64,000 nucleotides of DNA. It comes from Gentiana macrophylla (lineage: Eukaryota > Streptophyta > Magnoliopsida > Gentianales > Gentianaceae). The notes beneath the pieces are model-generated. The model saw only the letters and a program-made list of their open reading frames with translations, was not told the DNA's origin and made no database searches. This document shows positions 32,471 to 44,869 of this stretch, piece by piece; positions within the stretch are counted from its first letter, which is position 1, and the number at the start of each line of letters is the position of its first letter. The translations under genes and the position numbers were made by a program. The stretch is from the NCBI GenBank assembly GCA_026214975.1, contig CM047808.1, forward strand, positions 58,864,583-58,928,582, given 5' to 3'.

Positions 32471-33065
32471 TATATAGGTCCGTTCCTAGGTGTGAACGGG
32501 ACTAAACTATGTAAATTGAGGTGTGTTTATTGGCACACGTCCATTCACAAAAGTGAATGTGACCAAATGAAATATTCGAGGTGTGTCGAATTACACGAGT
32601 CCATTCCCAAAAGTGAATGAGACCACTTAACGAGATATCGAAGTGATATCAAATAAGCTCATTTCCGGAAGTGATGTGGCTAAATCATATATTTGAGATA
32701 TATCGATTTATACAAGTCAGTTCCTAAAAGTGAATGTGACCAAATTATAAATATATTTAAGATACTCAAATTATACAGTCTCATTCTCGGAAGTGAATGT
32801 GAGTATATTTAAAATCTACGATGTATCATGTTGTATATGTCCATCCTCAGGAGTGGATGTGACTAAACTCAAAATCTATGATGTGTCATGTTAGACTCTC
32901 CCGTACCTAAAAGTGAACGTGGACGGTTAAAAATTCTAGATGTGTTGAGATACACAAGTCTGTTCCTATAAGTGAACGTGACAAAATCTAGATGTTGTAT
33001 ACCGATATTTAAAGATGTATCGAATCACGTCACTCAGTTCCTTGAAGTGAACATGATAAATATAA
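32471..33065 (+). repeat. Array of about ten degenerate ~60-bp units, each with a hairpin, in copia A
   Basis: Each unit contains GTCCATTC-type and GAATGTGAC-type arms around a short loop (for example GTCCATTCACAAAAGTGAAT, near 32540), then an AT-rich part with GATATATCGA-like sequence. Starts are near 32478, 32540, 32600, 32656, 32716, 32777, 32838, 32898, 32957 and 33024. Copia B has the same array inverted at 40715-41360. Confidence 0.85.
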
Positions 33066-33637
33066 GACCGTGATTTTAAAATCGTCAATAAATCTCACTA
33101 AAAATGAGTAGATGACAATAGTATGAAAATGATACATCAGTATAACCCGGTATACTATGAATTTGTTTTATATTTTATTATATATATTATTTATTAAATA
33201 TACGTACATATATATTTATGTATATATTTACTTTGGCATTGCTTAGATTGAGTCCTGGGGACAACATAAGAGATCATTTTGTCTTAGAGACAAATTTGAT
33301 TTGAAAATTTGATCACCTGAAGATGATCAATCATTTAAAGTATATAAAGATGGACAAGAGGTTCATCGGAAGCACTTGTATGCTTATAAAAGTGACCGCG
33401 TAAAAAAGCGCAAGCGCACTGGGTTAGTGCGAAAGATAAAAATCCTCGAAAGAAAAGAGGACAGAATGATCAAAATGATCAAACCGATGATTCTAAAGTT
33501 GATGATGAGCTCCAGAAGAGCGTTAAAATTATAGATCCTGGGGAGTCTGTAGAAACATATCAATAAACTATGTAACTTTCGGGACAAAATGGAACTGAGA
33601 GGATGTAATCATCGATGATATCTTTGCATACAATGTT
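33066..33637 (+). other. Degenerate internal sequence of copia A
   Basis: Shares stretches with copia B (for example GAAGCACTTGTATGCT, 33371-33386). It may be the end of the integrase region, but no catalytic motif is readable. Confidence 0.4.
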
Positions 33638-33835
33638 GTGCTTGAAATAATGGGAGAAAACGAGAACTATGAACCGACATCTATTGAAGATTGTCGAAAT
33701 AGAATAGATTGGCCAAAATGGCATAAAGCTATTCAATTTAAATTGAATTCACTGGCAAAACGTGAAGTTTTCGGACCAGTAGTCCGTACCCCGGGGGGGC
33801 ATAAAGCCAGTAGGATTCAAATGGGTATTTTGATT
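33638..33835 (+). pseudogene. Copia A reverse transcriptase start
   Basis: EIMGENENYEPTSIEDCRNR, then DWPKWHKAIQFKLNSLAKRE and VFGPVVRTPGG match the opening of Ale-type copia RT (the WKEAI..EL.SL..R.VFGPVV.TP block). A G run near 33794 and a frameshift end the similarity; the catalytic YVDD box is absent. Confidence 0.85.
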
Positions 33836-35830
33836 GGTAGTAGTATAAATTACATGTGCATTCATGTTAGCTATAAGATATAGACAACACACATGTAATA
33901 ATTTTACCTTTGTCATTTAATTTACTGTATAAGTGTGTCTGAATTCATAGACTAGGATCGCGATCGATATATCCCTGACGGATATCACAAACGTTTGTCT
34001 CCTTGAAAGAGAAGAGTTGTTCACTAAAAGTGGAACAATAAAAAGATCTTAAATTCTAAATAAATGATGAATCGATTTCATATGGTGGTATTGAAATCCT
34101 ACCACTCGCGTGTACTTGGAGAGCGGTGAAATATCGGGTTAAATACATGATCCGGTTAAGATAAGCGTGGTTTATCATTTTCAAAGTCTCAAAGCGATGA
34201 TAAAATTTGTGCGGATATCCCGTGATGTGGATATTAAATTGAGATATCGGAAGAATTTTAAAAGATATAAATCTCTCGAAGAGATAGTATACTTCCTCCC
34301 GATTGAGCAAATATCTCGTAATGTTTGTTGATACTCGTATAAATGGATACACATTGACATTTAGAATCCCACATAGGGATATAACATCGAAATGCTGAAT
34401 CCCATGAAGGGTTACTGTAAACTTACATTGATATGATTTGTAATGAAATGTTTTCTGAGATTAGGGGGAGGAAAGTAAACTTGGAGTTTATAAATCTCGT
34501 GGAAAAACATTAAATTAACGCACATTTTATCACCGGATGCAATTAATTACTCTTGAAGAGTGGGCAGCTGCAAATGCTCTGGTTAGAAGAAATGTAGCAG
34601 AAAGAATTATCCTAGGAGGATATTGTTTGTCCCAAAAGGGGAAGTCCAAGAAGGACAGAATATGTTACGCATCAAATTAATGAAAATAAACACTGTGAAT
34701 GTTAAAGACCAATTGGCTCAATAATGAAATTCCTCAAAAGAGGTTAAAGAGAACTCTGGAAGAGTAAGAGTATGCTTGAGCCGAAGATAATATATTCTTC
34801 GAAGCTCCAGAAGAGCGATATTATACTCATGTTGAGTAATGAAATTATAAAACCTTTCCGGAAGGGTAATGATATGCTCAAGCAAAGAAAATAATATAGT
34901 CTATGAAGCTCTAGAAGAGCAGTGATGTACTCTAGACGAGTAACGAAATCATAAACCCTTGACAAGGTCAAGGCTAGAAAATGTCGACAAACGTTGACAA
35001 ATGATTTGCGTGGAACAAAGAATATGCAATTGTTATACACATGAGGGGGGAGAAAATGAACTTGAAGTTCATCCCTCGTGTTATTTTCTTACGAACCCCC
35101 GAAGAAAATATAATGATTCTAAAAGAATCTAAAATTGCATAGTGATATTTTGTTGGTTATTTTCAACGCTTGGAGCGTGAGAAACATATTAGTTCCGACG
35201 TATATAAATCTCATAGAATTGAGATAAAGATTTAATGTTACCAACATTTAAATTAATGAGATATGATAACAAACACAACACTTGGTTTATGAACGAGGTT
35301 CATAAAAAGAGGCAAGCGTGTTTCGAAATGTCGAAATCGCCTTAAACGAATATAGTGCTTGAAGCACATAAGACGCTAGAAGCGTGCCTGAAACATATAA
35401 AGACGCCAAAAGCGTGTCTGAAGCATATATGATGCTAGGAGCATGAAATGCTTGAAACATACAAAGTGTATGAAATACACAATATGTATTACATAAAGTA
35501 CCCAATAAGGGGGATAAATAATCTTGATCTGAGAGAGTTTGGATCTGCAATTAAACTCTGGTAGAGTTATAAAAGTATGTTTGACTTATACTTTTGAGAT
35601 CCATTAAATGCACATGAAAGATATCATTTGGCCCTTAAGACCAATGATTGCATTCTTTTTTCCTTTAACAAGTTTTTTCCACTGGGTTTTCTTAGTTAAG
35701 GTTTTTAACGAGGCAATTAGTGCACAAGAGCGCATATGTCATGAATCTTTTCCCATTGACTAGTTTTTTCCCACTAGGTTTTTTCAAGCAAGGTTTTTTA
35801 TGCATGCCATATACGTTGTATAGCTCAGAT
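33836..35830 (+). other. Non-coding middle of copia A
   Basis: About 2 kb with no pol motif; the RT core is missing. It contains short degenerate repeats built on GAAGCATATAAGACGCT/AGAAGCGT (35350-35460) and CTCGAAGAG/CCAGAAGAGC (34740-34930). Matching inverted stretches occur in copia B (38440-39600), so this is element sequence rather than an insertion. Confidence 0.6.
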
Positions 35831-36440
35831 CAAACAGAAAGCAAGTCAGGGATTTGTTGGTTACACGGTTGATGAATATCTTTCGAACCCCCAAAAGGCA
35901 AGGCATCAAATTGGTTGTTCATTCACCAGTAGCAATACTTCGACATCATAGTGCTGGACTTATCATGCTTTGGTCGTTGCATCCACAATTCATGACGAAA
36001 CGAAGTTATTAATGAAGCCAATCGAGAATGTGTTTTGTTGCGAGAGAATTGTGGTTTACCTATTGATAAAGATAAACCAACCACATTGTATGAAGACAAT
36101 GCAACATGTATAGCTCGGTTAAATGGTGGCTACGTAAAAGGCGACCGGACAAAGCACATTTCACCGAAATTCTTCTTCACGCATGATCATCAGAAGAAGG
36201 GTGATATCGATGTTCAACAGATCAGATCTTGTGACAATCCAGCAGATTCTTTTACTAAACAATTGTACTACTGCTACGTTCAAGAATTTGACCAAGAGGA
36301 TTGGGATACGCCGTCTAAAGATATGAAGGGATGTTAAAATCAGGGGGATTATAACACAAATGAAGGTTGTACTTTTTTTCCTTTATTATGATTTTTTCTC
36401 ACAGGGTTTTCTCATAGTGAAGGTTTTAACGAGGCAGATT
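35660..36440 (+). repeat. TTTTTTCCCACTGGGTTTT modules near the 3' end of copia A
   Basis: Three copies of a module with T-rich sequence, CCCACTGGG or a variant, TTTT, then AAGGTTTTTAACGAGGCA: near 35668, 35765 and 36390. Copia B has inverted copies near 37470, 38105 and 38195. The module recurs in Ale-type copia 3' regions. Confidence 0.8.
35845..36337 (+). pseudogene. Copia A RNase H remnant
   Basis: FVGYTVDEYLSNPQKARHQ, then after stops and frame changes the 100-residue frame 36035-36337: TTLYEDNATCIARLNGGYVK, GDRTKHISPKFFFTHD, QQIRSCDNPADSFTKQL. This is the C-terminal half of copia RNase H, with the conserved TKHISPKFFFTH motif. The polypurine tract CCAAGGGGGAG lies at 36457-36467, next to the 3' LTR. 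Confidence 0.9.
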
Positions 36441-36467
36441 CTTTGTGGATGGATATCCAAGGGGGAG

Positions 36468-36917
36468 TTTTATAAATATACCCGTGATATGTGGATATCC
36501 ATTAGATAAAATATCTATTCCCTCCGTGTATAGTACTAGCCCGCAGCTAGTTACTTAATAGCTAAGCCACGGAGCCATCTCAACAAATTGGATAAACATC
36601 GAGTAAATATATATATGATGTCATCTACGGATATTTCTACACTATAAAGCTACGTGTAATATGTCGTGTGTTTATTTATCGGTACCGTGATTGGATCATT
36701 ACATATACCGGATAAGCATGGCCGACCTATTTACTAAAATAAGTAATATCTTTGTACATGTATATATCTCTTGAACGGATGAGAAAGAGGAGTTGATATT
36801 CTATCCTAAATATATAGATTGGATATACAGGAGCATAAAAAGACTTTGCTCTTGCTTTCATCTTTGTTCTTCATTCTTTCAATACTTTATCAATTATGAT
36901 ATAGTTATTTTATAACA
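36468..36917 (+). repeat. 3' LTR of copia A
   Basis: It matches the two pieces of the 5' LTR. The expected TG start reads TT (36468-36469). It ends TTTTATAACA at 36917, followed by TAAAT. Confidence 0.9.
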
Positions 36918-36924
36918 TAAATGT

Positions 36925-37431
36925 TGTTATAAAATATAACCAAAATATATAGCAAAGCAAAAGATGATATTCATCAAAGCCAAAAAAGCCAAGAGAACAA
37001 AGAATATGGAATGGTTTTCTTCCCTGTACGTATATTTATTCAAAAGGGTGGAAGTATATCTGTTCTCTTTCTTCTTAGATAGATACATAGTGTACATATA
37101 TACAAAAGTAAGAAGTATTAGATGGCTAATGCATGTGCTACTAAGTGTATCCCCAATAGGCCATCACGTGAAGATCACGTTTACAGATAGTGTGGGATAA
37201 TTATCTACTGTGTGGTACTGCTTAATAAAGACACGATATATCTCACATGACTTTATGGTGTAAAAAAATCCGTTGATTACATCATATATTTACGTCGACA
37301 CCTAATCCATTTTGTCGTGTTTGCTTTGAGACTTAACTATTAAGTAAACTAGTTGCGGGCTAGTGTTTTAAACGGAGGAGATAGCTATTATATATAATTG
37401 ACATACACATAATACAAGTATATTTATAACA
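36925..37431 (-). repeat. 3' LTR of copia B
   Basis: On the plus strand TGTTATAAAATATAACC...TATTTATAACA. It contains 37 bp (about 36973-37008) that the 5' LTR lacks where the P450 fragment sits. Confidence 0.9.
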
Positions 37432-37443
37432 CTCCCCCTTGGA
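37432..37443 (-). other. Polypurine tract of copia B
   Basis: CCAAGGGGGAG on the minus strand immediately before the 3' LTR, the same as in copia A. Confidence 0.8.
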
Positions 37444-37579
37444 TGTCCATCCACAAAGAATCTGCCTCGTTAAAACCTTCATTATGAAAAAACCCTGTGG
37501 GAAAAAATCATAATGAAGGAAAAAGAGTAAAGCCTTCATTTGTGTTATAGTCCCCCTGATTTTAACATCTCTTTAGATC

Positions 37580-38070
37580 TTTAAGTTGTCACGTCCCGAT
37601 CTCCTTGATTCAACTCTCGAACATAGCGGTAGTCAATACTTTAGTGAATGAATCTTCTGGATTGTCGCTTGATTTGATTTGCTGAATATCAATTTCGTAT
37701 GTCTTCTGGAAATCATGTGTGCGTATTGTCCGATCGCTTTTTATATAACTTCCACTTAACTAAGCAATACACGATGCGTTGTCTTCGTATAATCAAGTCA
37801 ACTTTTCTTTCTCGATGAATAAACCCCAAGTTTCGTCGATCTAATGTGCCAATGATCTTAATAGAATACATTCTTGGATAGCTTCATGAATAGCCGTCAT
37901 TTCGCCATGATATGAGACTGTAGAGACCAAAGCTTACTAAGTCCAGCGCCATGAAATCGATGTAACATCATTGGTGGATGAACAACCAATTTGAGGTCTT
38001 GCTTTGTTGGGGTTCGATAAAATCGATCATTTGTGTAACCGACAAGTCCTCGACTTGCTTTCCGTTTGAT
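37580..38070 (-). pseudogene. Copia B RNase H remnant
   Basis: LVGYTNDRFYRTPTKQDLK and HIMAK are readable in the frame 37897-38178; further pieces in other frames match the copia A RNase H (QYAHMISR... region, SNQATIQKIHSLKY). More decayed than in copia A. Confidence 0.65.
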
Positions 38071-40700
38071 CTGAGTTGTATCGTATATGGCATGTACCAA
38101 AAACCTTGCTTGGAAAAACCCAGTGGGAAAAAATCCAGTCAAGGGAAAAAGATTCATGACATATACGCTCTCATGCACTGATTGCCTCGTTAAAAACCTT
38201 TAACGAAGAAAACCCAGTAGGAAAAACCTGTTAAAGGAAAAAGAGTACAATCATTGGTCTTCACGGCCAAATGACATCTTGCATGTGCAAGTATTGGATC
38301 TTAATAGTATAAGTCAAATACTCATACTTTATCATCTTTGTAACTCTACTAGAGCTTAATTACAAATCCAAACTTTCTCAGATCAAAACTATCTATTCCC
38401 TTATGGGGTACCTTATGCAACATATATCGTGCATTTCACACACTTTGTATGCTTGTGCATTTTATGCTTCCAACGTCTTATATGCTTCTTGCATCTTATG
38501 TGCTTTGTGCACGCTTCAAGCGCCTTATATGCTTCAGCACTATATTCGCTTAAAGCGATTATGACATTTCAAAACATGCTTGCCTCACTATATTCGCAGG
38601 CAGTTTCAACATTTCTAAACATGTTTGCCTCTGTTATGAATCTCGTTCATAAACCAAGTGTTTGTATTCATTATCGTATTTCATTATTTAAATGATGATA
38701 ACATTAATTCATTATCTCAAAACTATGAGATTTATATATGTTGAAACTAATATGTTTCTCACGCTCCAAGCGTTGAACATAATTAATATAACAATATACG
38801 ATTTCAGATTCTTCGGGAATCATTACATTTTCTTCGGGGGTCGTAAGAAAATAACACGAGGGAATGAACTCCAGGTTCATTTCTCCCTCTCATGTATGTA
38901 TGACAACTGCATATAAATTGTTCCACATACATTATTTATCAACACTTGTTGACATTTTCTAACTTTGACCTCGTCAAGGGTTTATGATTTCATTACTCAA
39001 ATAAAGTACGCCATTTCTCTTCCGGAGTTTCATAAACTATATTATTTTCTGCTCGAGCATTTTCTAACTGTCTAACTCTTATAGAGTTCTCATAAATAAT
39101 ATAGGCATAACCTCTTTTGAGGAATTTTATTTACTAAGTCAATTGGTCTTTAACGCTTATAGCGTTATTTTCATTAATTTGATACGTATCATCTCATATC
39201 CTACTGGGACTTTTCCTTCTGCGACAAATACTATCCTTGTAGGACAAACTTTTCTACGACATTTAATCCAAGCAAAGCATTTGCAGTTGCTCACTCTTCA
39301 AGAGTAATTAAATGCATCCGGTGATAAAATGTGCATTAATACAATGTTTTTCCTCAAGATTTATAAACTTCAAGTTTACTTTCCTCCCCCTAATCTCGGG
39401 AAAACATTTCATTACAAGCCATATCTATGCAAGTTTACAATAACCCTTTGTGGAGCATTTCAATGTGATATCTCTATATGGGATTCTACATGTCAATGTA
39501 TATCCATTTATATGAGTATCAACAAACATTACGAGATATCGACTCAATCAGGAAGAAGTATATTATCTCTCCTAGAGATTTATATCTTTTTAATTCTTCC
39601 GATGTCTCAATTTAATATCCACATCAGGGGATATCCGCACAACTTACTGCGCTTGAGACTTTGAAAAATGATAAACAAAATTTATCATATCTAGATCAAC
39701 TTCAGGATGACCGTAACATATAGTATTTGTGTCATGACATTGCCTTTACTACGATTTTGAAGCTTCATTATTCTCATCCGGATATTTCGCCGTACGACAA
39801 GTACACAACTAGTGGCCTTTCAATGCCACTTCGTGAAAATCGATTTTCGTTATTCTTCTGGAATTTAATATCATTTTGTTCCACTTCTGGTGGACAATTC
39901 TTCCCCTCCAAGGAGACAAACGTTTGTGATATCCGTCTGGCATATATTAACCATGGTTTGCAGACACATTTATGAACTAAATTAAATAACAAAAGAAAAA
40001 TATTTCTCGTGTGCTATCTATATCCTATTATGAAAACTAATGCACAAGTAATTTATACTACTGATCAAAGTACTCTTTGATCCTTTTTATATCACGAATC
40101 TAGTGACATTCACTTCAGGGAATGGTCTAAACCAACTAGATCGTGTTTCATGATTATTCTGTGATAATCATTTTGTTGAACATAAACCACTTCTTTCAAT
40201 ATTACTACTCCAGGAGCATATTATTGCAATGATAAATACAATCCTTTTACGTGGATTAAAGAAGTGTCACGATGTTCTTACTAAATTTTTTCCTTTATCT
40301 TTAGACTTCAGGTCATTCATTGGAATATCATTCCATTTCATATGGACTTTGAGTCCATTTTTTATTTCTGTGAATTTCAGATTCACTTTTACGAGCATAC
40401 AAGTGCTTCCGATGAGCTTCTGGTCCTTAAATGAATGATCATCTTCGGGTGATAAAATTTTCTAATCAAATTTGTCTACAAGACAAAATGATCTTTTATG
40501 TTAGACTCAGTCTTCAGGACTCAATCTAAGTGATGTATAAGTAAATACATAAATAAATAAATGCATAAATATATATATGTATGTATATAATATATAATAA
40601 ATTATAAAACAAACTTATAGTATACCAGGTCATACTGATGTATCATTTTCACACTAGTGCCATCAACTCACTTCCAGTGAGACTTAGTATGACGATTTTA
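38071..40700 (-). other. Degenerate internal region of copia B
   Basis: Inverted counterpart of copia A 33100-35830, with CCCACTGGG modules at its left end (38105, 38195) and no pol catalytic motif. All frames in it are short and biased; none is called. Confidence 0.6.
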
Positions 40701-40714
40701 AAATCACAGTCTCA

Positions 40715-41360
40715 CATATGCCACGTTCACTACAGGGAACTGACTGATGTGATTCGATACATCTTTAAATATCGGTATACAATATCTAGATTCTGTCACG
40801 TTCACTTCAGGAAACTGACTTGTGTATCTCAACACATCTAGAATATTTAATTGTCCACGTCCACTTCTAGGAACGGACATGTAATATGACATATCATAAA
40901 TTTCGACTTTAGTCACATCCACTCCTGAGGATGGACATGTACAACCTGATACATCGTAAATTATATTTACTCAAATTCACTTCCGGGATTGAGCCAATAT
41001 AATTCGATGTTTCTTTAATAATTATAATTTGGTCACGTTCACTTCTGAGAACTGACTCGTGTTATTCGATATATCTCAAATATATAATTTAGCCACATTC
41101 ACTTCTGGGAATGAACTTATAAAAGTTGGTGTAACTTATATACTTTCATTAAGTGGTCCTATCCACTTCTGGGAATTGACTCGGGTAATTCGATACACCT
41201 CGAATATTTCATTTCGACTCATTCACTTCTGGGAATAGATTTGTGTCAACCGACACATTTTAAATATATAATTTAATCACGTTCACTTCTGGGAACGGAT
41301 TTATATAATTTGATGCATTTAAACCGTTTATACACATTCACTCCAAGGAATGGTATTGCA
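40715..41360 (-). repeat. Array of about eleven ~60-bp hairpin units in copia B
   Basis: On the plus strand each unit shows CACGTTCACTTCTGGGAACT-like sequence followed by an AT-rich half. Orthologous to 32471-33065 in copia A, but the unit consensus differs: the loop is CTTCTGGGAA here and CAAAAGTG or TAAAAGTG there. Confidence 0.85.
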
Positions 41361-41953
41361 TCATCGATTTTACCAATAATTTATATATTACAATATATAA
41401 GAATATCACCGTATGATATATTGATCATAATACATAAATTGAATAAAATAAACTTTTACCTCCATAGTCTACCTCAGGTATAGAATATGATCACCATTAT
41501 AAATTATTGACTCGTCGGCCAATAATAGATATCCATATATCGTATAATATGGATCCATAAAATATGCGTGTGTCAACCAAATAATCGATCACCGTCGATA
41601 AGAGATAATCATCGATTGATGATTAAATAATAGAAATCCAGAATACCATATATATTAATGAGAATACCACAACATACTATCAAAATAGTATACGTAGCCA
41701 TGGGAATCGTTGAGCCTGCAATACTTGCACTCAATAATTAATAAAGAGAACACCAGCAACAAATTCTTGGTATAGAAAACTTCTCTAATCGACAATGGCT
41801 TCATCCATTGCTCTCAAGAGGCTCGCAGCATCTGCTAATCTTTTGTTGATGTGCACCATCCAAGTCGATATATGTTATTACACCAATCTCTCGATTCTTT
41901 GCCGACTTAAAGCTTCTCGGAGATGATTTTTCGACACGGCTCAATCGGTAGAG

Positions 41954-41969
41954 ATTCGTACCGATAACG
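41954..41969 (-). other. PBS-like sequence of copia B
   Basis: CGTTATCGGTACGAAT on the minus strand directly after the 5' LTR. Confidence 0.55.
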
Positions 41970-42009
41970 TGTTATAAAATATAACCAAAATAGCAAAGCA
42001 AAAGATGAT

Positions 42010-42140
42010 TTTTTTTTTTAATTTTTTTTTTTCCTTAGATGTTTTTAGTTTTTTTTTGTCTTCTCTTTTCTTGTTGTTGTTATTTGGGCCTATGCTTTTA
42101 ATCAATGAGTACATAAGTTTTATATTTCCCGTAATATAAG
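42010..42140 (-). other. Intron-like part of the captured P450 fragment
   Basis: T-rich on the plus strand. With copia C removed it is continuous with 48141-48582, and in minus orientation it lies downstream of the P450 exon, so it is probably intron sequence carried along. Confidence 0.5.
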
Positions 42141-42556
42141 TGTAAGAAAATTATGTCGTGGCTTTTATTGAGCCCGATTAATTTCCTTCCCCGTAATAGT
42201 GGTCTTATAGGAAATTCGTTTTTCCTAGGAAATATGCTATTTATTATTTAATGGTTATTTAAAAGGGGTTTTAATCCGATTAAAAATCGGCTTTGATGGA
42301 CGACCGAGATTAAAGCTAAAACCTAGATCATTCGGATTTCGGCCCTCTCTCCGCCTATAAAAGCAATGCTTTACTCCATCATAAAGCATATGAAAGAAAC
42401 CAACACATAATGGTTGTAGGCAAGGAGAGAGATGTCGGAATCCTCTCATCAAGACGGCAACAACGGATACGTAGTCGAGTAACAATGGATGTAGGGAAAC
42501 GATCCTGATGATTTCTTCCGCTATTAAGGTACTCTGAATCTATTGTTTAATTTACA
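42141..42556 (+). repeat. 5' LTR of copia C
   Basis: TGTAAGAAAATTATG...TTTACA. TATA box TATAAAAG at 42356-42363. The 76-residue minus-strand frame inside is repeated identically in the 3' LTR and is not a gene. Confidence 0.95.
42356..42363 (+). promoter_or_regulatory. TATA box of copia C 5' LTR
   Basis: TATAAAAG after a C/T-rich stretch; identical at 47935-47942. Intact promoter sequence supports recent activity. Confidence 0.65.
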
Positions 42557-42558
42557 TG

Positions 42559-42570
42559 TGGTATCAGAGC
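42559..42570 (+). other. Primer binding site of copia C
   Basis: TGGTATCAGAGC, a perfect match to the plant initiator-methionine-tRNA PBS, two bases after the LTR. Confidence 0.92.
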
Positions 42571-44819
42571 GAATCTATTATCCGTGTTATTCAATTATTC
42601 GTTGTCCAGTGCTTGCATACGATTCAGCATGATTTATTTAGATTGGACAAAAATTACTTAAGGTTATTTACAAAATTGTTTCAATTTATTCCATCAGAAA
42701 CGTGAACCAATTTTGATTATGATGGCATATGTGATCCCATTTGTGTATGCTGCTAATTATATTCCCACTATGCGATGATTCAATATTAGTTTTACTGGTT
42801 GATAATAAAAGTGTTTATATGTCGAATGTCTCCCATTTATGTACTATGGAGAGGAACGCCTTGCTACATTGATGAAAATTGATAAGCGGCGGCGGCAATG
42901 AAGAGTTAGGGTTGATGAAATCTTATTTTACGTATTTACCCTCGTACGAGTGTATCAAAACAAAAAAAAAAAAAAAAAAAGACCAACTGAATGAAACATG
43001 ATCACAGTTTGGTCCTGTATGCTAAAATATGTTTCTGTATTAACGGCGGCAAATAATTAGGGTTGCCTGATAACTTTTTTCCTCTAATATGACCATGATG
43101 TTTATAGTTTATTATTTTTTTTTTAATTTACTGTCCAAAAATAAAAATAAAAATAAAAAAAAAAAAGAGAGGAAGAGGTCATGTGCTATTTTCTAAAAGC
43201 AATTTCTTATGCGAAAGTTGCCGGCACTTCACTTACGGAGGGAAACCAACCTTAAATATTAGGGTTATTGTCGGAATCTTTGCGTAAGTATTATCTGACC
43301 TTGCATAATTATTATGTTATGTGAATTACGGATTAATATATAACTTGTGTGGGGAGATTATAATAATGAAGATGAAAAATGACACATAAAAACATACACA
43401 TAATGAATTATCCGATTGATTAAAATATTTATCTTGTTTTTTTTTTTTTTTTTTTTTTTTGGAATAAGCAATTATAATCGCCACTAACATGCCTTATGTT
43501 GGAAGATAATTTCAATCAAATATTTTATGTGAAAAATATGCTGCTTTGATAAATGATTAAAAGTTTGATTACTATGATGTTAATTCTTCACATATAATGA
43601 TTAGTATACATTATTAGAATTATGTGTACATTATGTGAAGACAATTTAATCAAACATTACGGGAAAAGATTTATCACATTTGATGAATGATAAACAGTGA
43701 CACATAAAGAAATTAGTCACATAAAGCTAATTAATTAATTAATGATATTGGTCCTTTTATAATAGCAGTTCATTGCTACTTTTACTTTCGATTTGTGTAC
43801 TTAATTAGTGTGTAAATATTATTGTGATGAATTTGAAGGACTATTATTTTGAATATTAGTTGTCACATATTGTGTGCTTAATCATTTATTATTGTTAATG
43901 ATTAAAGTTATGACATTCGAAGCAACAAAGTTGCATATTGATAAAGTGACTGAATATCATTAAATTGCAAATTAAAAGATTTTTTGTTGATATTTGGTTC
44001 ATATAAATGTTTTGACATATCATAAAATTTTGGCCTTTAAATTATTGAATTATTGTAAAGATTATAAATATGTCTTATAATTGTGTCAAGTTTAGAGTAT
44101 TGTCACAGCAGCTCAAATTCTTGACATATAAAGACTATTCACATTATGTTTAGTGATTAGATCATGACATATTTATTCTGTAAATTTAAGAAAGGCAATA
44201 TACATTATTATTTGAACCATATTTGAGTATTACATTGCACATAGTTATGTCAACATAATGTTTAGTTGACTTCTGTATGATTGTCAACACTTGAATGTCA
44301 ATAGTTATGTCAACATAATGTTTAGTTGACTTCTATATGATTGTCAACACTTGAATGTCAATGGTGTCAAATGTTGGGTATAGCCACAGTAGCCTGACAT
44401 GAGGATGTATAAATGTTTTAATCACATTCTGAGCAGTGATTAAAAATTTATTGATATTCAGTTGAATTGATAAATGGTTCAAATTAAAGGATATGTCAAA
44501 ATAATGAATAAATTGGTTTTGACCCTAGTTAGTTGGTATAAGCAACTTTTATGTTGTATTAAGTTTTTAGCTTTTAAGTGTAGCCCTTTATTAAACTTAT
44601 CTTAATACCACTTTTGCTGAAAACTCATCTTATCATTACAACATAAAGATAAATGGAGTGTATATTACGAAGGTCAAGGATATCCACAGATACTTTGTTC
44701 GTCTTCTTTACAAAAATATCACTCAATTATGTGTGAGTATCACGACATTATGTGAAGAATTTATGGTGACTACCCACAGAAGCACCTTATTTTCTTGTAT
44801 ATACTCTACTCTTATGTAA
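42571..44819. other. Copia C internal region without gag
   Basis: 2.2 kb of AT-rich sequence where gag should be. No zinc knuckle or gag motif in any frame. Contains A/T homopolymers (42962-42980, 43437-43460) and a 60-bp tandem repeat (44241-44360). Confidence 0.75.
44241..44360. repeat. 60-bp tandem duplication in copia C
   Basis: Two exact-length units, 44241-44300 and 44301-44360, beginning ATAGTTATGTCAACATAATG; one C/T-type difference (CTGTA versus CTATA). Recent duplication. Each unit contains GTTGAC and GTCAAC half-sites that could pair. Confidence 0.95.
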
Positions 44820-44869
44820 GTGTTGTTTAAATTAGCCTCATTAAATATTTTGTATCTCAATTTAGCCAC

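Larger units (their letters stand above)
27813..36917 (+). mobile_element. Copia A: Ale/Retrofit-like Ty1/copia element, degenerate, with nested solo LTRs
   Basis: Target duplication TAAAT at 27808-27812 and 36918-36922. 5' LTR 27813-28115 plus 31454-31597, interrupted by a nested solo LTR; 3' LTR 36468-36917 (about 450 bp). PBS-like sequence follows at 31598. Internally it keeps an RT start and the RNase H end but lacks recognisable gag and integrase; a repeat array occupies the gag region. Related to, but clearly diverged from, copia B next to it. Confidence 0.92.

Noticed and set aside
42559..42570. Possible tRNA gene fragments at PBS sites (also 6832, 19287, 53285)
   Set aside because: Only 12-19 bases match tRNA 3' ends, immediately next to LTRs, with no cloverleaf; they are primer binding sites.
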